DNA from: Mycobacterium aquaticum
GTDB taxonomy: Bacteria > Actinomycetota > Actinomycetes > Mycobacteriales > Mycobacteriaceae
DNA length: 64,000 bases
Direction of reading: 5' to 3'
NCBI RefSeq assembly: GCF_002086485.1
Contig: NZ_MVHF01000004.1
Coordinates: 244,611-308,610, forward strand
Under the pieces are notes generated by a model that was given only the letters and a program-made list of their open reading frames with translations, was not told the DNA's origin and made no database searches. Both the position numbers and the translations under genes were made by a program. Every line of letters begins with the position of its first letter. Position 1 is the first letter of the stretch. Positions 8,960 through 17,086 of this stretch are shown in pieces.

Positions 8960-9820
8960 TTACTTCTGCAGCGTGAACTGATGGACGCTGATGTGGCCCG
9001 AGGCGAAGTACTTCTGGCAGCCGTTGAGGTACTTGTCGTAGCGGTCGTAGACCTCTTGGCCCTGGATCGCGATGGCCTCGTCCTTGTGGGCCTCGAGCGC
9101 GTCGGCCCAGATCTTGAGCGTCCGGACGTAGTGCGGGCCGATCTCCTGCAGCTGGGTGATCTTGAACCCGGCTTCGGTCGCCTTCTCTTTCTCCATCTCC
9201 ACCGAGGGCAGCCGGCCGCCGGGGAAGATCTCGGTCATGATGAACCGGGCGAACCGGGCGTCCTCGAACGTCATGTGCAGGCCGAGCTTCTGGCCCTGAC
9301 GCAGGTCGAACCCGGTGATGTTGTGCAGGAGCATGGTGCCGTCGTCGGGCAGCGCGTCGTAGGCCATCTTGAAGAAGGCCGGGTAACGCTCGAATCCGAA
9401 GTGCTCGAACGCGCCGATCGACACGATGCGGTCGACCTTGTCTTCGAACTCTTCCCAGCCCTGCAGGCGCACCTCGACCTTGCGGTCGGTGGGAACCTTG
9501 GCGAGCTTCTTGATGGCGTACTCGCGCTGCTCGCCGGACAAGGTCAGGCCGATGACGTTGACGTCGTACTTCTCGATGGCTCGCGCCATGCAGGCGCCCC
9601 ACCCGCAGCCGATGTCGAGCAGCGTCATGCCGGGTTCCAGGCCGAGCTTGCCCAGAGCCAGGTCGAACTTGGCGATCTGCGCCTCGTCGCCGGTCATGTC
9701 TTCGCGTTCGAAGTACCCGCACGTGTAGCCCATTGTCGGGCCGAGGAACAGTTCGTAGAATTCGTTCGAAATGTCGTAGATCGACTGCAGTTCTTCGTAT
9801 TTCGGCGTCAATTCTGACAT
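8960..9820 (-). CDS. Mycolic acid SAM methyltransferase (CmaA/MmaA family)
   Basis: 286 residues, the family length. The SAM motif LLDIGCGWGA lies at residues 68-77, preceded by YDISNEFYELFLGPTMGYTCGYFE and followed by GAFEHFG and EIFPGGRLPS, all characteristic of cyclopropane/mycolate methyltransferases. These modify double bonds in meromycolic chains (cyclopropane, methyl branch or oxygenated products). Which product cannot be read from sequence. The start at MSELTPKYEEL (9820) is preferred over longer readings. It lies 194 bp downstream of a paralogue. Confidence 0.88.
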   Translation of the reverse strand: MSELTPKYEELQSIYDISNEFYELFLGPTMGYTCGYFEREDMTGDEAQIAKFDLALGKLGLEPGMTLLDIGCGWGACMARAIEKYDVNVIGLTLSGEQREYAIKKLAKVPTDRKVEVRLQGWEEFEDKVDRIVSIGAFEHFGFERYPAFFKMAYDALPDDGTMLLHNITGFDLRQGQKLGLHMTFEDARFARFIMTEIFPGGRLPSVEMEKEKATEAGFKITQLQEIGPHYVRTLKIWADALEAHKDEAIAIQGQEVYDRYDKYLNGCQKYFASGHISVHQFTLQK

Positions 9821-10014
9821 GTTCGAAATTGCTCCAAGCTTATAGATTTCCTTGCGAAAAGTCAGCCTACAGCAGGTCAGGCCCGGTGGGCCTTGACTGC
9901 TGTCAACGAATTGACCTGGCAAACATGTGATGGGCACCACTTTGTCTGCTGCGTCATCGGTGCCAGCGGGAATTCGGGTGTGTGCGGCGTGGTAGCGAAG
10001 GCGCGACGACACGC

Positions 10015-10887
10015 CTAGCGGTTCAGGGTGAACTGGTTTACGTCGATGTAGCCGATCCGGAAGGCGTTCGCGCAGCCGGTCAGGTAGTGCATGTACCGGT
10101 CGTAGACCTCTTCCGACTGGATCGCGATGGCCTCGTCACGGTGGTCCTGCAGCGCCGCCGCCCACAGGTCCAAGGTGCGCGCGTAGTGCGATTGCAGCGA
10201 CTGCCTGCGGGTGAGGGTGAAACCCGCCTGTCCGGCGTGGTCCTCGACCATCTCGATCGAGGGGAGGCGCCCGCCCGGGAAGATCTCGGTGACGATGAAC
10301 CTGATGAACCTGGCCATATCGAACGTCAACGGGATGCCGCGCTCCTGCGCCTGCTTGGGATGCAGGCCGGTGATGGTGTGCAGCAGCATCACGCCGTCGG
10401 GTGGCAGAGCGTTGTAGGCGAACCGGAAGAAGTCGGCGTAGCGCTCATGGCCGAAATGCTCGAAGGCGCCGATCGACACGATGCGGTCCACCGGTTCGTC
10501 GAACTGCTCCCAGCCACTGAGCAGCACGCGCTTGCTGCGCGTGCTGTCCGAACCGTCGAACAACTGCTGCACGTGCGCCAGCTGATTGCGGCTCAATGTG
10601 AGGCCGACGACGTTGACGTCGTAACGCTCTATAGCACGCATCAGCGTTGCGCCCCAACCACATCCGACGTCGAGCAAGGTCATGCCGGGCTGCAGTCCCA
10701 ACTTGCCGAGGGACAGATCGATCTTCGCCAGCTGAGCCTCCTCCAGCGACATGTCGTCGCGTTCGAAGTACGCGCAGCTATAGGTCCTGCTGGAATCGAG
10801 GAACAGCGCGAAGAAGTCGTCGGACAGGTCGTAATGGGCCTGTACGTCTTCGAATTTCGGCGTGAGCTTGGCCGGATGTTTGGCCAT
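10015..10887 (-). CDS. Mycolic acid SAM methyltransferase (CmaA/MmaA family), paralogue
   Basis: 290 residues, paralogous to the gene at 8960-9820. It begins MAKHPAKLTPKFEDVQAHYD, with the SAM motif LLDVGCGWGA at 71-80, then GAFEHFGHERYADFF and EIFPGGRLPSIEM. The start has GAGAGG eight bases upstream. The pair corresponds to the mmaA cluster of slow growers, which has four copies; here there are two. The two proteins probably act on different sites of the meromycolate or give different products (inference). Confidence 0.88.
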   Translation of the reverse strand: MAKHPAKLTPKFEDVQAHYDLSDDFFALFLDSSRTYSCAYFERDDMSLEEAQLAKIDLSLGKLGLQPGMTLLDVGCGWGATLMRAIERYDVNVVGLTLSRNQLAHVQQLFDGSDSTRSKRVLLSGWEQFDEPVDRIVSIGAFEHFGHERYADFFRFAYNALPPDGVMLLHTITGLHPKQAQERGIPLTFDMARFIRFIVTEIFPGGRLPSIEMVEDHAGQAGFTLTRRQSLQSHYARTLDLWAAALQDHRDEAIAIQSEEVYDRYMHYLTGCANAFRIGYIDVNQFTLNR

Positions 10888-11044
10888 GGTGTTGCCTCTC
10901 GGAGTCGTCCGAGGGCTGCGCTGCATCACGATTTGATGAGTCCGCCCCAGACTGCAGCAAAGCCTAAACCGGCATCCACCAGCTACCGAGCTTCGCGGGC
11001 CCGGCAAACGCGCAGTCGAAGGAGTGTCGTTGCGGACTCACGAA

Positions 11045-11950
11045 CTAACTCACGCAGGAGAAGTTCGTCTTGAGCTCTCCCACGACCTCGTCCCACACCG
11101 GTTCAGGTAGCTCGTGGCCCATGCCGTCGATCAACACCAGGCGGGCGCCTGGGATCGCCTTGGCCACGGCGCGTCCCCCGTACGGTCGCATCAGCCGGTC
11201 CGCGAGGCCGTGGATCACCACGGTGGGAGCGGTGATGTGCCGGTCGTAGCGCAACAGGCTGCCGCTGCCGAGGATCGCGGCGAAGTGCCGCGCGATGCCT
11301 GCCGGGTAGTACGACCGGTCGTAGAGCTCCGCGGCCTCCGCACGCATCTGGTCGTCGGGCGTCGGGTAGGCCGGGCTGCCGTTGAGCTTGCCGAGCCGAA
11401 CGGCGTTGTCGATGATGGCATCTCGCGTCGATCCCGGCGGCGGGCCGGTGACCAACGACAGCAGCTGCTTGACCCCCGGCGGCGGCAGGAGCGCCTTGTT
11501 GTTGCTGGAGAAGATCACCGCGAGGGTCTTGGTCCGGTGCCGGTACTGCGCGGCGAACACTTGGGCGATCATGCCGCCCATCGAGCCGCCGACGACGTGT
11601 GCACTGTCGATGCCGAGGTGGTCGAGCAGGGCCGCGGCGTCGTCGGCAATGTCCTCGAGCGTGTACACCGACGGGCTGCGCAACCCCAGGAACGAGCGGG
11701 CCATGCGGAACGGCAGCGGGGTGTCGACGCGCTGACCGGACAACTTGCTCGACAGCCCCACGTCGCGATTGTCGTAGCGGATGACGCGCAGCCCCTGGTT
11801 GATCAGCTTCTCGCAGAAACCGTTGCGCCACAACAACAACTGCGCACCGAGCCCCATGATCAACAGGACGGCGGGGTCGTTCGGGTCACCCATGTCCTCG
11901 TAGTAGATGTCGAGATCGCCGGACTTCGCGTAACCGGTACGAACTTGCAT
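11045..11950 (-). CDS. lipG: LipG-like alpha/beta hydrolase
   Basis: 301 residues with the alpha/beta-hydrolase fold. The nucleophile elbow GGSMGG gives Ser123, the acid is in HGLADRLM and the histidine in GMGHELPE. It is an esterase or lipase of unknown substrate, lying next to the mycolate methyltransferases as in other mycobacteria. ATG 11950 has GAGGAG upstream, and its A is shared with the TGA of an 11-codon mini-ORF that bridges it to the upstream UbiB-family gene. A TTG one codon earlier is too close to the ribosome binding site. Confidence 0.85.
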   Translation of the reverse strand: MQVRTGYAKSGDLDIYYEDMGDPNDPAVLLIMGLGAQLLLWRNGFCEKLINQGLRVIRYDNRDVGLSSKLSGQRVDTPLPFRMARSFLGLRSPSVYTLEDIADDAAALLDHLGIDSAHVVGGSMGGMIAQVFAAQYRHRTKTLAVIFSSNNKALLPPPGVKQLLSLVTGPPPGSTRDAIIDNAVRLGKLNGSPAYPTPDDQMRAEAAELYDRSYYPAGIARHFAAILGSGSLLRYDRHITAPTVVIHGLADRLMRPYGGRAVAKAIPGARLVLIDGMGHELPEPVWDEVVGELKTNFSCVS

Positions 11951-11982
11951 CAATGCTCCTCGCGCGAGCGCTCGTCGGCCAT
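11950..11982 (-). other. 33-nt coupling mini-ORF between ABC1 kinase gene and lipG
   Basis: ATG abuts the TAG of the ABC1/UbiB gene (11983-11985), encodes MADERSREEH, and ends in TGA overlapping the lipG ATG (TGATG). It contains the dispersed 22-bp repeat. The same length and the same contact with a downstream start are seen at 24038-24070. A ribosome could pass from one gene to the next through it. No experimental support is available; it may only be a spacer. Confidence 0.35.
11955..11976 (-). repeat. 22-bp dispersed gene-start repeat, copy 1
   Basis: GACGAGCGCTCGCGCGAGGAGC on the minus strand matches copy 4 (25983-26004) at 20 of 22 positions. Related copies at 23426 and 24037 also touch start codons. 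Here its GAGGAGC end supplies the lipG ribosome binding site. Confidence 0.6.
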
Positions 11983-13347
11983 CTACGCGTCGACCCCGTC
12001 GATGTCCTTGTGCTCGCGGCTGATGTCGACCATGAAATTGGCGAAGTAGCCGGTGAGCTGCGGATCGCTCATCATCTGCCAGTTGGGCGCCAGGAGCTTC
12101 ATGTACCGCTCGACGTAGAGGAACTGTTTGCCGATGAGCACGAGCTCGCGGGGCAGCTTGACGTCATACGCATCGGCCAGCGCAGAGAGCTGCCTGCCGA
12201 TTTCCGCATAGGACATATCGCCCAGCGACTTCATGGTCAGCGGGGTGGCGAACGCCTCGAGGTCCTTGGCGGCGTCACCCTCGGGCTTGACCGTGCCCAC
12301 CGCACCCATCAGCACCACGATCTTGCCCGCCGCGGCGTGGTCCTTCTTGACCAGCAGGGCATAGACGAGCTCGCGCAGCAGCCAGCGGGTCCGCGGATCG
12401 ATGCGGCCCATGATGCCGAAGTCGAAGAACACGATCTTGCCGTCGTGATCCACGTACAGATTGCCGGCGTGCAGGTCACCGTGGAACAGGCCGTGCTTGA
12501 GGCCGCCCTCGAAAACGCTGAACAACAGCGCCTTCACCAGCTCCGTGCCGTCGAAACCGGCCTTGCGGATGGCGGCCACGTCGTCGATGCGGATGCCGGC
12601 CACGCGCTCCATCGTCAGCACCCGCTGGCTGGTCAGGTCCCAGTACACCTGCGGGACGCGGATGTTCTCGCCGAGCGGTGAGGCGTGCATGTGCGACACC
12701 CAGGCATCCATCGACTGGGCTTCCAGACGGAAGTCGAGCTCCTCGGCGAGGTTGTCGGCGAAATCGGCCACCACATCCTGCGCCGAGAGGCGACGGCCCA
12801 GTTTGGCCAGCTCGACGATCTGGGCGCCGCGCTTGAGGATCTGCAGATCGGCGGCGACGCGACGGCGGATACCCGGCCGCTGGATCTTGACCACCACCTC
12901 CTCGCCGGAGTGCAGGGTCGCGTAGTGCACCTGGGCGATGGAGGCCGAGGCGAACGGCTTCTCGTCGAACGACTTGAACAGGTTCTTCGGGTCGTCGCCG
13001 AGTTCTTCCTTGAACAGCTTGTGCACCGCGTCCGTGTCGGCGGGCGGCACCCGGTCCAACAGGCTGCGGAACTCGCGGCTCAGCGGTTCGCCGAAGGCGC
13101 CGGGACTGGACGCGATGATCTGCCCGAACTTGACGTAGGTGGGGCCGAGATCGGAGAACGTCTGCGGGACCTGCCTGATGATCTTCTGCTGCAGAGAGCC
13201 CTTGCCGAGAAGGTTCGTTACCACGCGCGCGCCCGTGCGGGTGATCTGCCAACCCGTCGCGCCGATGCGTGCGGCCTCGACCGGCAGGGGCACCCGATCC
13301 AGCTTGGCTCCCTCGCGCGGTTTTGTTTTCGAGGGGGGAGTGCTCAT
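11983..13347 (-). CDS. ABC1/UbiB-family atypical kinase
   Basis: 454 residues with the ABC1 signatures: PTYVKFGQIIASSPGAFGE (KxGQ), the nucleotide-binding lysine in VVVKIQRPG, HGLFHGDLHAGNLYV (catalytic loop) and FFDFGIMGRI (metal-binding DFG-like). The family includes UbiB/COQ8 atypical kinase-ATPases involved in quinone or isoprenoid-lipid metabolism. Mycobacteria use menaquinone, so the lipid target is open. ATG 13347 is used. It heads a leftward unit with lipG and perhaps the methyltransferases. Confidence 0.87.
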   Translation of the reverse strand: MSTPPSKTKPREGAKLDRVPLPVEAARIGATGWQITRTGARVVTNLLGKGSLQQKIIRQVPQTFSDLGPTYVKFGQIIASSPGAFGEPLSREFRSLLDRVPPADTDAVHKLFKEELGDDPKNLFKSFDEKPFASASIAQVHYATLHSGEEVVVKIQRPGIRRRVAADLQILKRGAQIVELAKLGRRLSAQDVVADFADNLAEELDFRLEAQSMDAWVSHMHASPLGENIRVPQVYWDLTSQRVLTMERVAGIRIDDVAAIRKAGFDGTELVKALLFSVFEGGLKHGLFHGDLHAGNLYVDHDGKIVFFDFGIMGRIDPRTRWLLRELVYALLVKKDHAAAGKIVVLMGAVGTVKPEGDAAKDLEAFATPLTMKSLGDMSYAEIGRQLSALADAYDVKLPRELVLIGKQFLYVERYMKLLAPNWQMMSDPQLTGYFANFMVDISREHKDIDGVDA

Positions 13348-13412
13348 TAGGGCAGTGTCTCAAAACCGCCGGTACCGCCAAAAATAGGTGTGCTGCGGAT
13401 CACAAGAACCCG

Positions 13413-13472
13413 TGTGAGCACAATGCGCAGAACCTCAAGATCGCTGCTTAGGCCCGGTTGTGAGCACAACCG
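13413..13472 (+). promoter_or_regulatory. Twin operator upstream of the MHS transporter
   Basis: Two sites: TGTGAGCACA at 13413-13422, and the near-perfect palindrome CGGTTGTG-AG-CACAACCG at 13455-13472. The same two elements in the same order recur before the small secreted protein at 14904-14962, with 42 versus 43 bp between equivalent points. The sequence GTGAGCACAATGCGC is shared exactly. A common regulator of both genes is the simplest reading; none is encoded next to them. Confidence 0.7.
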
Positions 13473-13529
13473 CGCTTGTGGCGGCCGGGCTTCGTAGCTT
13501 CAGCCCAGACAACCGGCTGAGGAGCGAAA

Positions 13530-14822
13530 ATGGCCACGATTCTGCAGGAATCCCAGGGCACCCCGATGAAGCGCGTGGCAATGGCCAGCTTCGTCGGATC
13601 TGCCATCGAGTACTACGACTTCTACATCTACGGCACGGCGGCGGCGCTGGTGTTCCCGAAGGTGTTCTTCCCGCATCTCGGTACGACGATGGCGACCGTC
13701 GCGTCGATGGCCACCTTCGCGGCGGCGTTTCTGTCGCGGCCGCTGGGTGCGGCGTTCTTCGGGCACTTCGGCGACCGACTGGGACGCAAGTCGACGCTGA
13801 TCGCCACCCTGCTGATGATGGGCCTGTCCACGGTCGCCGTCGGCACGGTGCCCAGCGCTGCGACGATCGGTATGGCCGCGCCGCTGGTTCTGCTGACGCT
13901 GCGCCTCGTGCAGGGATTCGCGGTCGGCGGCGAATGGGCGGGTGCCGCGTTGCTCTCGGCCGAGTACGCGCCGCCGGCCGCGCGGGGCCGCTACGGCATG
14001 TTCACCCAGATGGGGGTGGGCAGCGGTTTGGTCATGAGCAGCCTGCTGTTTCTCGCGGTGAACAAGACCGTCGGCGAATCCAGCCACGCGTTCGTCGCAT
14101 GGGGCTGGCGGATCCCGTTCCTGTTCAGCGCCGTTCTGGTGGTCATCGCGCTCTACGTCCGGCTCAACGTCGCGGAAACCCCCATCTTCACCGGCCAGGT
14201 TCGCGACACTGCCCCCGTCACCCCGCTGAGCGCGCTGCTGCGCAGGCAGCGGCGCGAGGTGCTTCTCGCCGCGGGCAGCATGATCGGATTCTTCGCGCTG
14301 GGCTATATGGCCAATGCCTATCTGATGAGTTACGCCCATACCCGCGTTGGTTTTTCACCGGACCTGATCCTTCAGGTCGGCCTGCTCGGCGGCGTGATCG
14401 TGGTGGTGTTCAACGCACTGAGTGCCATGCTGAGCGACAGGTTCGGTCGTCGCCGCGTCATCATGGTGGCGTTGGCCGTCGGTGTCCCATGGACGTTCGT
14501 CGTGCTGCCGCTGATCGACACCGGCAATGCCGCGTTGTTCGCGCTCGCCATGTCGGGCACGTATGCGGTCGCCGCGAGTTCGTACGGGCCGATGGCGGCC
14601 TTCATACCGGAGATCTTCCGGACCAGATACCGCTACAGCGGTGCCGGACTGTCCCTGAACCTCGCGGGGCTGATCGGCGGCGCGGTACCGACGATCGCCG
14701 CGGCGCCGCTGCTGGCCACATGGGGCACACCCGCTGTCGGCGCCATGATGGCCGTTGTCGTCCTTGTCAGCCTGGTCTGCACGTTCGCGCTGCCGGAAAC
14801 GAAAGGCAGTGTCCTGCAGTAG
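13530..14822 (+). CDS. MFS transporter, metabolite:H+ symporter (MHS) subfamily
   Basis: 430 residues with about twelve membrane helices. MHS hallmarks are SFVGSAIEYYDFYIYGTAAALVFPKVFFP at the start, the FGHFGDRLGRK loop between helices 2 and 3, and RLVQGFAVGGEWAGAALL. Characterised relatives import shikimate, citrate, ketoglutarate, proline or betaine; the substrate here is unknown. ATG 13530 follows GAGGAGCGAAA. It is monocistronic, with its own strong hairpin and a twin-palindrome promoter shared with the next gene. Confidence 0.9.
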   Translation: MATILQESQGTPMKRVAMASFVGSAIEYYDFYIYGTAAALVFPKVFFPHLGTTMATVASMATFAAAFLSRPLGAAFFGHFGDRLGRKSTLIATLLMMGLSTVAVGTVPSAATIGMAAPLVLLTLRLVQGFAVGGEWAGAALLSAEYAPPAARGRYGMFTQMGVGSGLVMSSLLFLAVNKTVGESSHAFVAWGWRIPFLFSAVLVVIALYVRLNVAETPIFTGQVRDTAPVTPLSALLRRQRREVLLAAGSMIGFFALGYMANAYLMSYAHTRVGFSPDLILQVGLLGGVIVVVFNALSAMLSDRFGRRRVIMVALAVGVPWTFVVLPLIDTGNAALFALAMSGTYAVAASSYGPMAAFIPEIFRTRYRYSGAGLSLNLAGLIGGAVPTIAAAPLLATWGTPAVGAMMAVVVLVSLVCTFALPETKGSVLQ

Positions 14823-14846
14823 GAGTGTGACCGGCCTGTGGCCGAT

Positions 14847-14880
14847 GAGCCCCTGCTCGATGCGAATCGAGCAGGGGCTC
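14847..14880 (+). terminator. Hairpin terminator after the MHS transporter
   Basis: GAGCCCCTGCTCGAT-GCGA-ATCGAGCAGGGGCTC: a perfect 15-bp stem with a 4-nt loop, 24 nt after the stop codon, followed by AGTTCATTT. It isolates the transporter from the twin operator of the next gene. Confidence 0.85.
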
Positions 14881-14903
14881 AGTTCATTTGGCGAAACACT
14901 TAG

Positions 14904-14962
14904 GTGAGCACAATGCGCGAATCTCCAGAAAACCGAATGTAGCGCGGGTTGTGCGCACAACC
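14904..14962 (+). promoter_or_regulatory. Twin operator upstream of the His/Trp-rich secreted protein
   Basis: GTGAGCACAATGCGC (14904-14918) and the perfect 16-bp palindrome GGTTGTGCGCACAACC (14947-14962). These duplicate the arrangement at 13413-13472. The palindrome lies 85 bp before the start codon, leaving room for a promoter and a short leader. Confidence 0.7.
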
Positions 14963-15047
14963 ACGACACCGGGTGGACGGCCCCGTAGTTTCGTAGACGT
15001 GACAGCGTCACAAACAACCAAACACCAACTCACTCAGGAGAATTCAG

Positions 15048-15317
15048 ATGAACACCACCACGAACAAGTCACGCTTCTTCGCCCGCTTCGTTGCGGCTCC
15101 GGTCGCCGCCGCAGGCATCCTGGGCGGCGCCGCACTGGGACTGGCCGCAGGTGCCAACGCGGATCCGGGCCCGTCGGACCACTCGCGCAGCTACTCGGTC
15201 GACTACCGGCACGATTCGGGCGAGCATCGCGAATACCGCGAGCATCGCGACTGGGGCTTCTGGGGCTTCTGGCCGTGGCACCACTGGGACCACTCCTTCT
15301 ACGGCCACCACAGCTGA
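15048..15317 (+). CDS. Small secreted His/Trp/Asp-rich protein
   Basis: 89 residues. A basic N-terminus and a hydrophobic stretch (AAPVAAAGILGGAALGLAAG) form a signal peptide, with likely cleavage after GANA. The mature ~50 residues are hydrophilic then aromatic: repeated EHREYREHRD, then DWGFWGFWPWHHWDHSFYGHHS, with about ten histidines and six tryptophans. This could bind metal or haem, or insert at a membrane surface (inference). It starts after AGGAG, ends at its own terminator, and shares operators with the MHS transporter. I do not recognise a family. Confidence 0.82.
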   Translation: MNTTTNKSRFFARFVAAPVAAAGILGGAALGLAAGANADPGPSDHSRSYSVDYRHDSGEHREYREHRDWGFWGFWPWHHWDHSFYGHHS

Positions 15318-15330
15318 CCCGCCCCACCCA

Positions 15331-15372
15331 TACACGCCAGCCCCTGGCCAATCGGTCAGGGGCTGGCGTGTA
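15331..15372 (+). terminator. Hairpin terminator after the small secreted gene
   Basis: TACACGCCAGCCCCTG-N10-CAGGGGCTGGCGTGTA: a perfect 16-bp stem, followed by TTT. It also lies at the 3' end of the convergent DUF2236 gene, so it may act in both directions. Confidence 0.88.
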
Positions 15373-15382
15373 TTTCGGCGTC

Positions 15383-16402
15383 TCAGGCGAAGCTGTGCTC
15401 GACCTCCTCGCGACTGCGGACCGGGTCGCTGCCCAGTACGTACGACGGCTCGGTATGCGGCGCCAGGGCCGGGTCTACGCCGTCGGCCACCCGGGCCTGG
15501 GCCTGTCGGAACTCCGGAATGGGCCCGGCCGCCAACTCCAGACCGTTGATGGTGGACCACACCAAGCCCCGCCGTGCGGTGCGCTCGAAGATGTTGGGGG
15601 ACTGGTGCTGAATCAGCTGCATGGCCCATTTGGGCATGGTGTCGCGGATGGCCCAGTCGATCGCGCTCTGCGGCAGTGGCACATTCGGCCCGGTGGCCAT
15701 GGCCGCCCCGTGGGTCAGCGCGAGTTTGGGCAGGTAGGACTTGAGGCAGTCGAGCGTATCGGCCTTGGTGGTGGGCAGGTCGGTGCCGCCAAGGGCGTGA
15801 CCGACGCGGATGAACTCACCGTAATAGCGGTCGAGTTTCTTGCCGCGCAACGGCTGTGGGTGGTACAGCTCGTGCGCGGTGGCCAGGCCCCAGACCACCG
15901 TGGCGTAGTTCCAGCGCAGCCAGTCGGGATCGTCGGCGTCGTAGCGGGCGCCGTCGGGCCGGATGCCCTTGATGGTGTGGTGCATGGCCCGCACGGCCTT
16001 GGCCAGCCGTTCTGCGGTCTCGGTGGACCCGTATGCGGTGCCGATGAAGAACGCGATCGAATGGCCCAGGCGTACGGCGGCGCCCTTGGGGTCGATCTTC
16101 GGGATGGCCTGCCCGTCCTCGTCGCGCTGCACCAGGCGGGAGTGGTGCATGCCCATCCAGTAGATCGACGGGTCGAGGCGTTCCAGGTAGGCCGCGCACT
16201 GCAACCCGAAGATCAGGGCGTGCATGTGAGAGTGCACGTGCCACACCGCGCTGCCCGGGCCGAACCAACCCGGGTCGCCGGCGGGTCCTTCGAAATCCAT
16301 CCCGCGGAAGTAGTTCCGGCGGATGTCGGCGTCGAATTTCTGATTCAGCCACTGCCCGACGAACTGGTGCGGCATGAACGGCACGGACGTCGGGAACAAC
16401 AC
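15383..16402 (-). CDS. DUF2236 (MpaB/latex-clearing-like) oxygenase-family protein
   Basis: 339 residues, mostly helical. It resembles oxygenase MpaB/DUF2236 proteins: GPGSAVWHVHSHMHALIFGLQC, GAAVRLGHSIAFFIGTAYGS and RWNYATVVWGLATAHELYHP. Some relatives are b-type haem oxygenases such as latex-clearing protein, with a proximal histidine, but the substrate here is not known. It starts at GTG 16402, divergent from a TetR regulator, a recurring pairing. The intergenic inverted repeat suggests repression by that TetR. Confidence 0.8.
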   Translation of the reverse strand: MLFPTSVPFMPHQFVGQWLNQKFDADIRRNYFRGMDFEGPAGDPGWFGPGSAVWHVHSHMHALIFGLQCAAYLERLDPSIYWMGMHHSRLVQRDEDGQAIPKIDPKGAAVRLGHSIAFFIGTAYGSTETAERLAKAVRAMHHTIKGIRPDGARYDADDPDWLRWNYATVVWGLATAHELYHPQPLRGKKLDRYYGEFIRVGHALGGTDLPTTKADTLDCLKSYLPKLALTHGAAMATGPNVPLPQSAIDWAIRDTMPKWAMQLIQHQSPNIFERTARRGLVWSTINGLELAAGPIPEFRQAQARVADGVDPALAPHTEPSYVLGSDPVRSREEVEHSFA

Positions 16403-16423
16403 GGCTGGGCGCCCCTCTCGGTT

Positions 16424-16469
16424 TGGTCACGGTCGTAACCACAATACATTTTGGCTACATCCGTGACCA
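16424..16469. promoter_or_regulatory. Inverted repeat in the DUF2236/TetR divergent promoter
   Basis: TGGTCACGG (16424-16432) and CCGTGACCA (16461-16469) are perfect 9-bp complements with 28 bp between them. They lie between the GTG of the oxygenase and the GTG of the TetR gene. A TetR dimer pair or looped binding could control both promoters. Such wide spacing is unusual for one TetR dimer. Confidence 0.5.
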
Positions 16470-16485
16470 GACTTACTCTGTACTG

Positions 16486-17085
16486 GTGTCGACTCCGACC
16501 CGGTGGGCGGGCGTACCGCTGACGGACCGCCGTACCGAACGCCGCGCGCTGCTGATCGACGCGGCGTTCGGCCTGTTCGGCGACGGCGGTGAGGCCGCGC
16601 TGTCGGTGCGTTCGGTGTGCCGCGAGTGCGGCCTGAACACCCGCTATTTCTACGAGAGCTTCGCCGACACCGACGACCTGCTCGGCGCCGTGTACGACCA
16701 GGTGGCCGCGGCGCTGGCGGCCGAACTCGACACCGTCATGGCCGGTGCCGGGGATTCGGTACGGGCCAGGACCCGCGCCGGGATCGCCGCGGTGCTGGGC
16801 TTCAGCTCCGCCGATCCGCGGCGCGGGCGCGTGCTGTTCACCGATGCCAGGGCCAACCCGGTGTTGGCAGCGCGTCGCACCGCCACCCAGGATCTGCTGC
16901 GCGAAGCGGTCCTGACCGAGGGTGGCCGCCGGCATCCCGGCTCCGACCCGGTGGCCGCCCAGGTGGGCGCCGCCATGTACACCGGTGCGATGGCCGAGCT
17001 GGCCCAGCAGTGGCTCGCAGGACACCTCGGCGACGATCTCGACGCCGTGGTCGAGCATGCGCTGCGCCTGGTGCTGGGCCCCTGA
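16486..17085 (+). CDS. TetR-family transcriptional regulator
   Basis: 199 residues. The N-terminal helix-turn-helix is visible: RRALLIDAAFGLFGDGGEAALSVRSVCRECGLNTRYFYESFADTDDLL, the typical TetR start. The C-terminal ligand domain is not assignable. GTG 16486 is preferred over the in-frame TTG at 16423, because that earlier start would place the operator repeat inside the coding sequence. It is divergent from the DUF2236 oxygenase, its likely target. Confidence 0.88.
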   Translation: MSTPTRWAGVPLTDRRTERRALLIDAAFGLFGDGGEAALSVRSVCRECGLNTRYFYESFADTDDLLGAVYDQVAAALAAELDTVMAGAGDSVRARTRAGIAAVLGFSSADPRRGRVLFTDARANPVLAARRTATQDLLREAVLTEGGRRHPGSDPVAAQVGAAMYTGAMAELAQQWLAGHLGDDLDAVVEHALRLVLGP

Positions 17086-17086
17086 G

